DNA from: Gilliamella sp. WF3-4
Lineage (GTDB): Bacteria; Pseudomonadota; Gammaproteobacteria; Enterobacterales; Orbaceae
DNA: 64,000 nt
Assembly (NCBI RefSeq): GCF_001690275.1
Contig: NZ_LZGW01000045.1
Location: 248,001-312,000, forward strand
Direction: 5' to 3'
In this document: one piece after another, positions 27,571 through 37,905 of the stretch
How the letters are laid out: each line of letters begins with the position of its first letter
How positions within the stretch are numbered: position 1 is the first letter of the stretch
The notes under the pieces: model-generated
The model's input: the letters and a program-made list of their open reading frames with translations, nothing else
The model's database searches: none
Told to the model about the DNA's origin: nothing
Program-made: the position numbers and the translations under genes

Positions 27571-28470
27571 ATGCATATCAAATTTCCAAACTGAGGAGGC
27601 GACATGATTCTCTTGTATATTACCTGTTAACGGGCAAAATTGCGAAGCCTTACTTGAATGCCAATCACTAGAACAATACCAACAATAAGATGCCTATTTA
27701 GGTGTTACAATTGATATTAACAATAAACATTATCTAATTAACACTAACCAATGTGCCAATCTGTTATATGGTGGAAAATTAGGTTTTGACAAAAAACGAT
27801 AGCAAATTTAAGCCCAATTCGAGCAACAGGTAACATTTTGATTAATTTCTCCTGATAAAGAGTAGGGTGGCTGGCTAGCTGAGTGTAAAAGTCACTTATA
27901 TACTTGCCGATTATAACAAAGTTATTATTGCGTTCCACGCAATCTCAACAAAAGCCACATCAGTTAATTTAACTAATTATGCTTATTTTAATCTTAATGG
28001 AGAAACAAGTTAGAATATCCTTAATCACAGTTTAAAAGCAAATGTCAATTATGCTCTACCTGTGGTGCTAACGTCATTCACAATAATTATTTGGTGAAAA
28101 CCATCAAGTACGATATGGGTTTGTAATAACCCGAACTTTTATTTAGGCAAACTACATGAAAGATGAAAGCGTTGAGCGGTAAATAAATGGCGGTTATGGG
28201 CATATTTACTTATTAGATAAAACACTGACTACTCAACTCAACTCAACTCAACTTATTTTACTTGCGCAAAAAGTAATAATGAATGTAATAACAACTCAAC
28301 CTTCATTACAAATATATACAGGTTGTTTTTTCAGAATAAGCCAAACTGATACAATGGTAAATATGGGAATTTTGCAGGTGTAGCACTAGAAGCACTGTTT
28401 TTACCTGATAGTTCTCGTCATATTGAATGGTCACAACCAAGTAGGCTTTTACAGACTTAACAAATTCATG
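27571..28470 (+). pseudogene. galM remnant (aldose 1-epimerase)
   Basis: Recognisable blocks are CEALLECQSLEQYQQ, DAYLGVTIDINNKHYLI, YGGKLGFDKK, SVNLTNYAYFNLNGE and FAGVALEALFLPDSSRHIEW. They occur in GalM order but are broken by stops, frameshifts and deletions; for example, GRYANRI is missing after DAYLGVTI. The relic completes an ancestral galE-galT-galK-galM order. A short tandem repeat of ACTCA (four copies, 28231-28250) lies inside it. Confidence 0.88.
28231..28250 (+). repeat. ACTCA x4 tandem repeat
   Basis: Four exact copies of the pentamer ACTCA inside the dead galM. It probably arose by slippage in unselected DNA; there is no intact gene for it to switch. Confidence 0.8.
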
Positions 28471-28666
28471 ATCACCTAACGACTTAATTTGTATAAATTA
28501 AATCATTTGACTCATTTATGGACATATATTGATAGAAACTAGCTTTTTTCTGTAAGTATTCCCCCGTATCTGTAAATTGAATAAAAGAATTTGTATGTTT
28601 AAACTAACAATCCTAATCAAAATTGGGTATGATACGGTTATCATACCCAATGGATAAATATAAAAT

Positions 28667-29155
28667 ATGACAAGCAAAGCCTTAACAGCTATTTTTCCGG
28701 GCACTTTTGACCCTATCACCAATGGTCATATTGACCTTGTGACACGAGCCTCGCTACTATTTCCTCGATTAATCGTTGCTATTGCTGAAAATCCTAATAA
28801 ACAAACACTGTTTACTCTAGAAGAACGGGTAAATTTAGCATCAACTTCGGTCGAGCATTTGCTTAATGTCGAAGTGATAGGATTTGATAATTTAATGGCA
28901 AATTTTGCTCAAACTCATAATGCTACAGTCATTGTTCGTGGAGTCCGAACAACACACGATTTTGAATACGAAAGGCAACTTGCTGAAATGAATCGTGCGT
29001 TAAAATCCGATTTAGACACCATTTTTTTAATGCCATCAATTGCGATGGGGTTTATTTCATCAACAATCGTAAAAGATGTCGCCTATCATGGTGGTAATAT
29101 CACAAATTTAGTGCCAAAGCATGTCAAAACAGAATTACTCAAACGCTTAATATAA
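28667..29155 (+). CDS. coaD: Phosphopantetheine adenylyltransferase
   Basis: 162 residues. It catalyses the penultimate step of coenzyme A synthesis. The nucleotidyltransferase start IFPGTFDPITNGHIDLV carries the TNGH ATP-binding motif, VIVRGVRTTHDFEYE is the substrate loop, and GFISSTIVKDVA is the C-terminal ISSTxVR-type motif. There is a hairpin-like repeat (GGGTATGATA/TATCATACCC) in the 45 bases before the ATG. It starts a rightward row with rlmD and relA. Confidence 0.97.
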   Translation: MTSKALTAIFPGTFDPITNGHIDLVTRASLLFPRLIVAIAENPNKQTLFTLEERVNLASTSVEHLLNVEVIGFDNLMANFAQTHNATVIVRGVRTTHDFEYERQLAEMNRALKSDLDTIFLMPSIAMGFISSTIVKDVAYHGGNITNLVPKHVKTELLKRLI

Positions 29156-29170
29156 ATTAAAAAAACGTCT

Positions 29171-30508
29171 ATGGCTAATTTTTATACCCAACAGAAAAAA
29201 AAACTTATTAAACAAAAATTGACAGTAACAATTGCATCCTTAGATGCTTTTGGGCAAGGGGTTGCTAGTTATAAAGGTAAAACAGTTTTTGTGAAATCAG
29301 CTTTGCCTGATGAAACCGTTGATATTGAACTAACTGAAGACAAAAAAAATTATGCTAAAGCCAAAGTCATTAGATATCATAACCAAAGCCAAAATCGCGT
29401 TAAACCACAATGTCAATATTATCAGCAATGTGGTGGTTGTGAATTGCAACATATTGCACCTCATTTGCAACAACAAGCAAAATATAATGCATTAATTAAC
29501 CTGCTACAAAAAGAAACGGGACAATCTTTAGCAAATATTACTCAAAATTCTCCCATAATTATTGCCGATCAGCCTTACCATTATCGGCGGCGAGCAAGGC
29601 TTTCAATTAATATAGTTAAAGGCGAATTAGTTATTGGGTTTCGCCAAGCTGAGTCAAACAAAATAATCAATATTAAACGTTGTCCCATATTAGTTAATGA
29701 ATTAGATACACTGCTAATACCATTGCAAAGTATATTTAGCAATTTTAAACAGAAAAAAGCACTTGGTCATATTGAATTAATTTCAGTCGACAGTGGTATT
29801 ATTATTGTTTTAAGGCATACTATGCCTTTACTTGATTATGATGCTAACTTATTGAAAGAGTTCGCAGAAAATCACAACCTTTCACTTTATTTTCATGGTA
29901 AAGATTTAGTACATATTACAGGTAATACAGAGCATTTTTATTTAATTAATCATTTAAAATTAACTTTTAGCCCTCTAGATTTTATCCAAGTAAATTGTAA
30001 AATAAATAAAAAAATGATCAATCAAGCTCTTGATTGGTTAACATTACAACCAACTGACCAAGTCTTAGATCTCTTTTGTGGTATGGGTAATTTTTCATTA
30101 CCTATAGCAACATTAAGTAAAACAGTAACAGGTATTGAAGGTATTGATGCACTGGTTGAAAAAGCAAAATTTAACACTATATTAAATAGTAATAGGATTT
30201 GTGCTGAAACCAATTTTTTAGCTAGCAACTTAGACGATACTCAACAATTTTCGATATGGAGCCAATCACAATTTAACAAGGTATTATTAGATCCAGCAAG
30301 AGCGGGGGCATTAAATGCAGTAATAGAAATTGCAAAATTAGCTCCATCTAAAATTGTTTATATATCATGTAACCCTGCTACTCTAGCTCGCGATAGCAAA
30401 CAACTTATAGATGCAGGATACAAAATTGCTCAAGTTGCTATTTTAGATATGTTTCCACAAACCAAACATATTGAATCAATGTTGTTGTTAATAAAATCAG
30501 GAACATAA
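29171..30508 (+). CDS. rlmD: 23S rRNA (uracil-1939-C5)-methyltransferase RlmD
   Basis: 445 residues. An N-terminal TRAM domain (about 12-75) is followed by the iron-sulfur cysteines in KPQCQYYQQCGGCELQH (about 77-93; the fourth is in RCPIL near 170). A SAM domain follows with DLFCGMGNFSLP, the DPARAGA loop and the catalytic cysteine in YISCNPATLARD. It is placed directly before relA, as in E. coli, with only three bases between stop and start. Confidence 0.95.
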   Translation: MANFYTQQKKKLIKQKLTVTIASLDAFGQGVASYKGKTVFVKSALPDETVDIELTEDKKNYAKAKVIRYHNQSQNRVKPQCQYYQQCGGCELQHIAPHLQQQAKYNALINLLQKETGQSLANITQNSPIIIADQPYHYRRRARLSINIVKGELVIGFRQAESNKIINIKRCPILVNELDTLLIPLQSIFSNFKQKKALGHIELISVDSGIIIVLRHTMPLLDYDANLLKEFAENHNLSLYFHGKDLVHITGNTEHFYLINHLKLTFSPLDFIQVNCKINKKMINQALDWLTLQPTDQVLDLFCGMGNFSLPIATLSKTVTGIEGIDALVEKAKFNTILNSNRICAETNFLASNLDDTQQFSIWSQSQFNKVLLDPARAGALNAVIEIAKLAPSKIVYISCNPATLARDSKQLIDAGYKIAQVAILDMFPQTKHIESMLLLIKSGT

Positions 30509-30511
30509 TTT

Positions 30512-32770
30512 ATGGTAACTATCAGAGGCGCGCACCAACATCGAGAAGAACATTATTCGCTTGCTCAATTTGAAGTTGAGCAATGGGCAAAACAAGAACT
30601 ATTATTAGCTAACCCAGCATCTTATAAAAAGTTTAGAGAAGTTTGGGATTTTTGTTTTGAAAACAGCGCTGGAGCCTCTGAGCAATTTTTCTGTTTCCAA
30701 AATGCTATCGAAATGGTTGAGATCCTATCGACTCTAAATATGGACATCAATAGTTTATGTGCTGCTTTATTGCTTCCTTTTGTTGATGCCAAAATTATTC
30801 GCCGTGAGGATATCCCTGAAGATTTTGATCGTGAAATTTCTCACATCATCTCTAACATTGTTAAAATGAAAGAAATTCGTCAATTGCGTGCAATCCGCAA
30901 CGGTAGTGCCACAACAGAACAAATTGATAGTATTCGTCGCATGCTATTGGCGATGGTTAATGATTTCCGAAGTGTAGTCATCAAATTGGCTGAGCGTATT
31001 ACCTATTTACGTAATTTAATCAAATCTCCCCAAGAAGAACAAGTTTTGGTAGCTAAAGAGTGTTTTAATATTTATGCACCATTAGCCAATCGCTTAGGAA
31101 TAGGGCAATTAAAATGGGAGTTAGAAGATTTCTGTTTCCGCTATTTATTCCCAGACGAGTATCGGCTTATTGCTAAAAAATTGCAAGAAAAGCGATTAGA
31201 TCGTGAATTATATATCCATCAATTTGTTAAACATCTACAAAAACTGATGAACAAAGATCATATTCGCGCAGAGGTTTATGGTCGTCCTAAACATATTTAT
31301 AGTATATGGCGGAAAATGGAACGTAAACATCTTGAATTCGAAGATCTATATGATATCCGAGCTGTGCGTATTATCTGCGATCGAATTGAAGATTGTTATA
31401 ATGCCTTGGGCATCGTCCACAGCCATTACAAACATATCGCTAAAGAATTTGATGATTATGTTGCTAATCCCAAACCAAATGGTTATCAATCAATTCATAC
31501 TGTCGTTTATGGCCCACAAGATAGGGCCATTGAAATTCAAATCCGTACTGAACAAATGCACAACGATGCAGAACTAGGCGTTGCTGCTCATTGGAAGTAT
31601 AAAGAAGGTAGTACCGACAAAATGACAGCTTATGACCAGAGAATTTCTTGGTTAAGAAAATTATTAACATGGCAACAAGAAATGTCTGAACGTGGCGAAA
31701 TTCAAGAAGCCGTTCGTAGTCAGATTTTTGATGACCGGGTTTATGTTTTTACACCGAAAGGCGATGTTGTCGACTTGCCAGCACGATCCACACCACTTGA
31801 TTTTGCTTATCATATACATAGTGATGTTGGTCATCGTTGTATCGGTGCCAAAGTTGGTGGTCGAATTGTGCCTTTTACCTATAATTTAAAAATGGGCGAT
31901 CAAGTTGAAGTTATCACTCAAAAACAACCTAACCCAAGCCGTGATTGGCTAAATTCTAATACAGGATTTGTTAACAGTAGCCAAGCAAGAGCCAAAATTC
32001 AAGCATGGTTTAAAAAACAAGATCGTGATAAAAATATTGTTGCTGGTGAACAAATACTAGCAAATGAACTTGAACCGCTAAATATTAGTTTAAAAAGTGT
32101 CGAAAAAATCTTAATCAATAAATATAATGCTCACTCTTTTGAAGAGGTATTAGCAGGTATTGGTAGTGGTGATGTAAAAATAAATCAATTAGTCAATTTC
32201 ATCAATGCACAATTTAACAAACCAACAGCGAAAGAAGAAGACGAAGCAGCATTAAAACAGATTGCCCAAAAATTTAATGCACAAACAAAAAATACGAATA
32301 AAGCTAGTAATAAAAAAGGCGGTGCAATTATTATTGAAGGTGTGGGTAACCTAATGTATACCATTGCAAACTGTTGTCGCCCCATTCCTAACGATCCAAT
32401 TACAGGCTTTGTTACTCAAGGACGAGGGATCTCAATTCATCGGGCTGATTGCGAGCAATTACAAGAACTAAAAAATCATGCACCAGATCGTATCACTCAA
32501 GCGACTTGGAATAATACTATCAATTCAAGCTACACAATAGCGGTACAAATTATTGCTAACGATAGGAGTGGTTTGTTGAGAGATATTACCACTATTTTAG
32601 CTAATGAAAAGGCAAACGTTCTTGGTTTAATTAGCCGCTCAGATATAAAACAACAATTAGCGACTATTGATGTAGACATGGAAATTTCTCATCAAGAATC
32701 GTTAAGTCGAATACTCAATAAAATAAAACAGCTATCTGATGTTATTGAAGCCAAACGTTTTCATGGGTAA
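30512..32770 (+). CDS. relA: GTP pyrophosphokinase (ppGpp synthetase I)
   Basis: 752 residues, long RSH protein of the RelA branch. The N-terminal HD-type domain has lost the HD hydrolase pair (LLLPFVDAKI at the corresponding place). The synthetase domain with RPKHIYSIWRKM, DLYDIRAVRI and NPKPNGYQSIHT is intact. TGS (DRVYVFTPKGDVVDLP), zinc-finger (NCCRPIPNDPI with an RADCEQL His/Cys) and ACT (RSGLLRDITTILANE) domains follow. It is expected to make (p)ppGpp on starved ribosomes. SpoT is not in this window. Confidence 0.97.
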   Translation: MVTIRGAHQHREEHYSLAQFEVEQWAKQELLLANPASYKKFREVWDFCFENSAGASEQFFCFQNAIEMVEILSTLNMDINSLCAALLLPFVDAKIIRREDIPEDFDREISHIISNIVKMKEIRQLRAIRNGSATTEQIDSIRRMLLAMVNDFRSVVIKLAERITYLRNLIKSPQEEQVLVAKECFNIYAPLANRLGIGQLKWELEDFCFRYLFPDEYRLIAKKLQEKRLDRELYIHQFVKHLQKLMNKDHIRAEVYGRPKHIYSIWRKMERKHLEFEDLYDIRAVRIICDRIEDCYNALGIVHSHYKHIAKEFDDYVANPKPNGYQSIHTVVYGPQDRAIEIQIRTEQMHNDAELGVAAHWKYKEGSTDKMTAYDQRISWLRKLLTWQQEMSERGEIQEAVRSQIFDDRVYVFTPKGDVVDLPARSTPLDFAYHIHSDVGHRCIGAKVGGRIVPFTYNLKMGDQVEVITQKQPNPSRDWLNSNTGFVNSSQARAKIQAWFKKQDRDKNIVAGEQILANELEPLNISLKSVEKILINKYNAHSFEEVLAGIGSGDVKINQLVNFINAQFNKPTAKEEDEAALKQIAQKFNAQTKNTNKASNKKGGAIIIEGVGNLMYTIANCCRPIPNDPITGFVTQGRGISIHRADCEQLQELKNHAPDRITQATWNNTINSSYTIAVQIIANDRSGLLRDITTILANEKANVLGLISRSDIKQQLATIDVDMEISHQESLSRILNKIKQLSDVIEAKRFHG

Positions 32771-32830
32771 AACGGCTGGCGGTTAATTAGCAAAATTGCC
32801 ACAATCTGATCTGTGGCAACATATTGATAA

Positions 32831-33331
32831 TTATATTCTTTCTAAAATTTCAAATTGGTAATCGTAAGCGTTTTTATCGTCGGCTTGATGATTCTCACAA
32901 TAAGCTTGTCGCCATGAATCAAATCTGTAATCTGGGAAAAAAGTATCGCCTTGTACATTAGCATTGATATGTGTTAAATAGAGCCGATCCACCATAGATA
33001 GCACTTGGTGATAAATATTGCCACCACCGATAATAAACGCCTCATCTGCCACTTGGCTTTTAGCCACTAATAATGCTTCATCAATCGACTTCGTCCAGCT
33101 AATATGCTCATGGTTAATAACCAATTTTTCAGTTTGGCGACTAATAATAATATTGTGTCGATTGGGCAAAGGTCGACCTATAGACTCAAAGGTTTTCCGT
33201 CCCATAATAACAGGTTTATTAAGTGTGTTTTTTTTAAACCATGCCAGATCTGCAGGCAAATGCCAAGGCATCTGATTATTTAAGCCAATAACACGATTAT
33301 GTGCCATCGCAACAATAATACTTAAAATCAT
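32831..33331 (-). CDS. folA: Dihydrofolate reductase
   Basis: 166 residues. It reduces dihydrofolate to tetrahydrofolate with NADPH. MILSIIVAMAHNRVIGLNNQMPWHLPADLAWFK has the usual start and the active-site acidic residue, followed by MGRKTFESIGRPLPNR and FIIGGGNIYHQ. I chose the ATG at 33329-33331, preceded by AAGGA; the longer frame to 33349 would overlap the upstream gene stop. Confidence 0.97.
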   Translation of the reverse strand: MILSIIVAMAHNRVIGLNNQMPWHLPADLAWFKKNTLNKPVIMGRKTFESIGRPLPNRHNIIISRQTEKLVINHEHISWTKSIDEALLVAKSQVADEAFIIGGGNIYHQVLSMVDRLYLTHINANVQGDTFFPDYRFDSWRQAYCENHQADDKNAYDYQFEILERI

Positions 33332-33341
33332 TTTTTCCTTT

Positions 33342-34406
33342 TTATACATAACCCAAAGATTTAATATGTTTATTTACATTCTCAGGAAACACCGTCTGGC
33401 TCCAAAGTCGCTCACTCAAAGAACGTAACGGCTCCTTTTGCCCAGCAACAATCCAATTAGCTAGCGCTGTAGCCACATCAGGATAAATTATCGGCTTTGG
33501 CGAGGGTAAATCAAGCCAATACTTTAGCTTAATACCGTTTAAGTTTTCCATAACTGTTGCCATATCAAGTGATTGTAAACATTGAGCATTATAGATTTGT
33601 TCAAATTGTCCTGAAACTGGCTTAGTAAGAATTTTTTTACCAAGCGCTAATGCTTCGGAAATCAACGCAAATCCTGTATTTGAAATAATTCCTGAACAAC
33701 TAATCAGCTCATTTGTAAAACTATCTCTACCTAGTGGTTTCAAAGATACATTGCCATAGCTAGTAACTTGTTTTATCTCTGGATGGAAACAGATAAATTG
33801 ATAATTATTAAATGGTTTTAACATATTAATCACTTCATCTATGCTTTCAAAAGGCAAGTAGACTACGATCTTGCCATCTTCTGATGGTATAGCTTGGAAT
33901 GAGTCTATCATTGGTGGTAGTAACTTATGCCCAAAATGAAACCAATGTAGGCCAATAGGTTCAGTTACCGGAGCATAATACTTCATAATCACATTTGCAA
34001 CTAGCCCATATTCTTTAGGCTTAAGATATTCGCATACGGCCTGATTGCTTATTCCTAAACAGTCACGATCCTGATGATGTGCAGCCCAAGCGCTCACTGG
34101 TTCAAAATCGCTGATAATACAGTCATACTTTGATAAATCAAGCTCATACACATCTTTTATAAGCCTGAAAGCTCGGATTCGTTGCACGGTTTTACGAAAA
34201 TTAATTTTTCCATTCTGTGTTGCAAAAGTTACTCCACGGAAAGTTCTATAATTCCCAAAAACTTCCATATCAAAATAATCTTTAGGATCACGTCCACTGA
34301 AAATATAATCAACATCAGCACCAGCTTTTTTCAATGCTTTAGCTAGTGTTCTACAACGACTAACATGACCATTACCTGTTCCTTGAACACCAAAGAGAAT
34401 TTTCAT
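33342..34406 (-). CDS. Glycosyltransferase, MJ1255/VC2487 family
   Basis: 354 residues from the ATG at 34404-34406. It opens with MKILFGVQGTGNGHVSRC, a GT-B-type nucleotide-sugar start, and contains YDCIISDFEPVSAWAAH in the first half and SNTGFALISEALALGKKILTKPVSGQFEQIYNA in the second, a typical donor-binding region. This fits the conserved family typified by VC2487, whose acceptor is unknown. A TTG six codons upstream (34424) is less likely. The next gene, folA, starts 10 bases downstream, so they may be cotranscribed. Confidence 0.78.
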   Translation of the reverse strand: MKILFGVQGTGNGHVSRCRTLAKALKKAGADVDYIFSGRDPKDYFDMEVFGNYRTFRGVTFATQNGKINFRKTVQRIRAFRLIKDVYELDLSKYDCIISDFEPVSAWAAHHQDRDCLGISNQAVCEYLKPKEYGLVANVIMKYYAPVTEPIGLHWFHFGHKLLPPMIDSFQAIPSEDGKIVVYLPFESIDEVINMLKPFNNYQFICFHPEIKQVTSYGNVSLKPLGRDSFTNELISCSGIISNTGFALISEALALGKKILTKPVSGQFEQIYNAQCLQSLDMATVMENLNGIKLKYWLDLPSPKPIIYPDVATALANWIVAGQKEPLRSLSERLWSQTVFPENVNKHIKSLGYV

Positions 34407-34637
34407 ATCTTTATTATTCGTCAATTTTAACTATATAAATATAATAGCAGAACAGCTTATTATTATGAAAATTATTTTGCATGATTAAATAAAATTATAG
34501 CATTAATAGTTATCATAATTCTGCATTGATTGTGGCTAAGCTATCATTTTATATCTTTTGTTGAGCTTATATATAGATTTTGACAAATACTAATAATTGT
34601 TTTTCATTTTGGCAAAAAATGCTAATATATCATTGTT

Positions 34638-34982
34638 ATGACTGTAATTAATTATTGGCAAAAAATTAGCAAACGCTTAATTATCAAAACCGCTTTATCG
34701 CACTTATTATTAGGTGTGATTGCTACTGGATTTGGGTTTCACCAAGAAAATGCATTGCCTGCTCAACAGCTGATTTCTCAGGTTGATATTATTGCTATTA
34801 CTGCAATAGTACAAGAGCATCAACCCCAATTAAAAATTAAACCTCAAACATTCGTCTCATCACAAAAACAGTATTTTGATAAGCAAATTCTTTTACAAAA
34901 TAATGATGCTCTTTGTCTAAATACAACCATTAGATTATCACCAAATAATGGAATAAGAGCTGGTCCTCACGTTGCCATATAA
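34638..34982 (+). CDS. secM: SecM secretion monitor with a divergent arrest peptide
   Basis: 114 residues, shorter than E. coli SecM (170). The N-terminal signal sequence with HLLLGVIATGFGF resembles the SecM leader, the middle is poorly conserved, and the C-terminus ends NNGIRAGPHVAI. GIRAGP is the core of the SecM ribosome-arrest sequence FxxxxWIxxxxGIRAGP. Counting back, the E. coli Phe150, Trp155 and Ile156 positions are Leu, Arg and Leu here. It lies 86 bases upstream of secA. SecM senses Sec activity by stalling near its C-terminus and exposing the secA ribosome site. Confidence 0.9.
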   Translation: MTVINYWQKISKRLIIKTALSHLLLGVIATGFGFHQENALPAQQLISQVDIIAITAIVQEHQPQLKIKPQTFVSSQKQYFDKQILLQNNDALCLNTTIRLSPNNGIRAGPHVAI

Positions 34983-35020
34983 AGAGTTTATCACTCAATT
35001 AAATGAATTTGCCCTATTAT

Positions 35021-35035
35021 AAGGCTATAAGCCTT
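35021..35035 (+). promoter_or_regulatory. Small hairpin in the secM-secA intercistronic region
   Basis: AAGGCT-ATA-AGCCTT lies 34 bases before the secA ATG. The secA ribosome site itself (AAGAGAGAAG, 35056-35066) is outside this stem but could pair with CTCTTT near the secM 3' end (34911-34916). In E. coli a similar structure masks the secA site until SecM stalls. The alternative pairing is inference; a fold of 34880-35075 would test it. Confidence 0.35.
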
Positions 35036-35068
35036 TATTATTTGTATAAAAAGAATAAGAGAGAAGTT

Positions 35069-37789
35069 ATGTTATTAAAATTATTAACAAAAGTATTCGG
35101 TAGCCGTAATGATCGTGTATTAAAAAGTATGCGCCAGCGAGTTGAAAAAATTAATGCACTTGAACCAGCAATGGAAGCATTGTCAGATGCAGAACTAAAA
35201 GCAAAAACGGCAGAGTTTAAACAAAAAGTTGCAGCAGGGACCAAATTAGATAATATTTTAGAAGAAGCTTTTGCTGTAGTTCGTGAAGCAAGTAAGCGCG
35301 TATTTGGCATGCGCCATTTCGATGTTCAGTTAATTGGTGGTATGGTATTAAATGAACGATGCATTGCAGAAATGCGTACTGGTGAAGGTAAAACCTTAAC
35401 AGCGACATTACCAGCCTATTTAAATGCGTTAACTGGCAAAGGTGTGCACATCATTACGGTTAATGATTACTTAGCGCAACGCGATGCAGAAAATAATCGC
35501 CCTTTATTCGAATTTTTAGGCTTAACTGTTGGTATTAACCTACCCAATATGCCGCCACAAATAAAGCGAGAAGCTTACAATGCAGATATCACTTACGGCA
35601 CGAATAATGAATATGGGTTTGATTATTTACGTGACAATATGGTGTTTAGCAAAGATGCTCGTGTACAACGACCACTTTATTATGCTTTAGTTGATGAAGT
35701 TGACTCAATATTAATTGACGAAGCAAGAACACCGCTAATTATTTCAGGACAAGCTGAAGATAGTTCCGATAGATATATCAGTATTGATAAGATTATCCCT
35801 TATTTAATTCGTCAAGAAAAGGAAGACTCTGATCAGTTTCAAGGCGATGGAGACTTTTCAATTGATGAAAAATCACGCCAAGTTAACTTAACTGAACGAG
35901 GATTAATAAAAGTCGAAGAGTTATTGATTAAACAAGGCATTATGAAGAGTAATGAATCACTTTATGCACCAAATAATATTGTTTTAATGCATCATGTTAA
36001 TGCTGCTCTACGTGCCCATCATCTATTTCACCGCGATGTTGATTATATTGTTAAAGATAACGAAATCATCATTGTTGACGAACACACAGGTCGAACAATG
36101 GAGGGACGTCGTTGGTCTGATGGATTGCATCAAGCAGTTGAAGCGAAAGAACATGTTAAAATCCAAAATGAGAACCAAACACTTGCTTCAATTACATTCC
36201 AAAACTATTTCCGATTATATGAAAAATTAGCTGGTATGACAGGCACAGCGGACACTGAAGCATTTGAATTTAATCAGATTTACGGTTTAGATACAATTGT
36301 TATCCCAACTAATCGTCCTATGCAAAGAAAAGATCACCCTGATCTTGTTTACATAACTGAAATAGAAAAGATCAATGCAATTGTAGCTGATGTACAAAAA
36401 TGTGTAAAAACAGGACAACCTGTTTTAGTTGGAACAGCTTCAATCGAAAAATCTGAACTAGTCTCACAAGCATTTAAAAAAGCAGGAATTAAACACAATG
36501 TGCTAAATGCTAAGTTCCATGCTCAAGAAGCCGAAATCATTGCTAATGCTGGGAGTAAAGGAGCAGTTACTATTGCAACTAACATGGCGGGGCGAGGTAC
36601 CGATATTATGCTTGGCGGTAACTGGCAAAATGATATAGCAAAAATTGAAAACCCAACACCTGAAGATATCGAAAAGGCAAAACAAGCGTGGCAAACAAAA
36701 CATGAAGAAATTTTAGCACTAGGTGGATTATATATTTTGGGTACAGAGCGTCACGAATCGCGCCGTATTGACAACCAACTACGTGGTCGTGCTGGCCGTC
36801 AAGGCGATCCAGGTGCTTCTCGTTTTTACCTATCACTTGAAGATCCATTAATGAGAATTTTTGCATCTGAGCGTGTGGGTAACATGATGCGTAAACTAGG
36901 TATGACAGATGAAGCTATTGAACACCCATGGGTAACAAAAGCAATAGCCAATGCGCAAAAGAAAGTTGAAAACCGCAATTTTGATATCCGTAAACAACTT
37001 CTTGAGTATGATGATGTCGCCAATGAACAACGTAAAGTAATTTATCGTGAACGAAACGACTTACTTGATAATACCGATATCAAAGATACTATTGATTCAA
37101 TCCGAGGAGATGTATTCAATACCCTAATTGACCAATATATTCCACCGCAATCAATTGAAGAAATGTGGGACATTTCAGGGCTTGAAGTAGCGCTAAAAAC
37201 AGATTTTGATTTGGATCTACCAGTGGCAAAATGGCTAGATGAAGAGCAAAATTTACATGAAGAAACATTGCGTGAACGCATCTTACAAATGGCAAAAGAC
37301 AGGTACTTAGAGAAAGAAAATATTGCTGGTGCTGACGCATTTAGGCAGTTTGAGAAAAGTGTTATGTTACAAACACTTGATACTCTTTGGAAAGAACATT
37401 TAGCCGCCATGGATTATTTGCGTCAAGGTATTCATTTACGTGGCTACGCGCAAAAAGATCCAAAGCAAGAATATAAACGCGAATCATTTAATATGTTTGC
37501 TAGCATGTTAGAATCGTTAAAATATGATGTTATTGGTATTTTGAGCCGTGTGCAAATTCGTTCACAAGAAGAAGTTGATGAAGCAGAACGCCAACGTCTA
37601 GCTGAAATGGAAAAACTAATGGCTAAGCAACAAGCTAATCATGAGTCAGTAGTGAGCATGAGTGGTGAAAATGAAAGCCAATCAGTAGCTCAACCGATAA
37701 TGCGTACACAAGCTAAAGTTGGGCGCAATGATCCATGCCCTTGTGGTTCAGGTAAAAAATATAAACACTGCCATGGATCTGTTCAATAA
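35069..37789 (+). CDS. secA: Preprotein translocase ATPase SecA
   Basis: 906 residues. I chose the ATG at 35069, which gives the family start [16 protein letters not shown]; the 22 upstream in-frame codons belong to the intercistronic region. Walker A is [14 protein letters not shown] (about 102-115), the DEAD box is [17 protein letters not shown], and [13 protein letters not shown] and [11 protein letters not shown] mark the second nucleotide-binding fold. The C-terminus ends with the SecB/zinc-binding [14 protein letters not shown]. It follows secM and precedes mutT as in E. coli. Confidence 0.98.
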   Translation: MLLKLLTKVFGSRNDRVLKSMRQRVEKINALEPAMEALSDAELKAKTAEFKQKVAAGTKLDNILEEAFAVVREASKRVFGMRHFDVQLIGGMVLNERCIAEMRTGEGKTLTATLPAYLNALTGKGVHIITVNDYLAQRDAENNRPLFEFLGLTVGINLPNMPPQIKREAYNADITYGTNNEYGFDYLRDNMVFSKDARVQRPLYYALVDEVDSILIDEARTPLIISGQAEDSSDRYISIDKIIPYLIRQEKEDSDQFQGDGDFSIDEKSRQVNLTERGLIKVEELLIKQGIMKSNESLYAPNNIVLMHHVNAALRAHHLFHRDVDYIVKDNEIIIVDEHTGRTMEGRRWSDGLHQAVEAKEHVKIQNENQTLASITFQNYFRLYEKLAGMTGTADTEAFEFNQIYGLDTIVIPTNRPMQRKDHPDLVYITEIEKINAIVADVQKCVKTGQPVLVGTASIEKSELVSQAFKKAGIKHNVLNAKFHAQEAEIIANAGSKGAVTIATNMAGRGTDIMLGGNWQNDIAKIENPTPEDIEKAKQAWQTKHEEILALGGLYILGTERHESRRIDNQLRGRAGRQGDPGASRFYLSLEDPLMRIFASERVGNMMRKLGMTDEAIEHPWVTKAIANAQKKVENRNFDIRKQLLEYDDVANEQRKVIYRERNDLLDNTDIKDTIDSIRGDVFNTLIDQYIPPQSIEEMWDISGLEVALKTDFDLDLPVAKWLDEEQNLHEETLRERILQMAKDRYLEKENIAGADAFRQFEKSVMLQTLDTLWKEHLAAMDYLRQGIHLRGYAQKDPKQEYKRESFNMFASMLESLKYDVIGILSRVQIRSQEEVDEAERQRLAEMEKLMAKQQANHESVVSMSGENESQSVAQPIMRTQAKVGRNDPCPCGSGKKYKHCHGSVQ

Positions 37790-37857
37790 GATAATAATTT
37801 AGTATGATTGAGCAAAATTGATGCTTAAATCGTCGATTAAGATCGACAAGAACTAAA

Positions 37858-37879
37858 AGGGAAAGGTTAAGCTTTCCCT
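37858..37879 (+). terminator. Hairpin between secA and mutT
   Basis: AGGGAAAG and CTTTCCCT pair around GTTAAG in the 116-base gap. No T-run follows, so termination is uncertain. Confidence 0.4.
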
Positions 37880-37905
37880 AACCTAAATTATAGACAAACA
37901 CAATT

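Noticed and set aside
28231-28250. ACTCA repeat as a phase-variation switch
   Set aside because: It lies inside the wrecked galM, where no intact reading frame or promoter could be switched.
35003-35068. Upstream extension of secA by 22 codons
   Set aside because: SecA proteins begin at the [12 protein letters not shown] position; the extra codons overlap the secM-secA control region.
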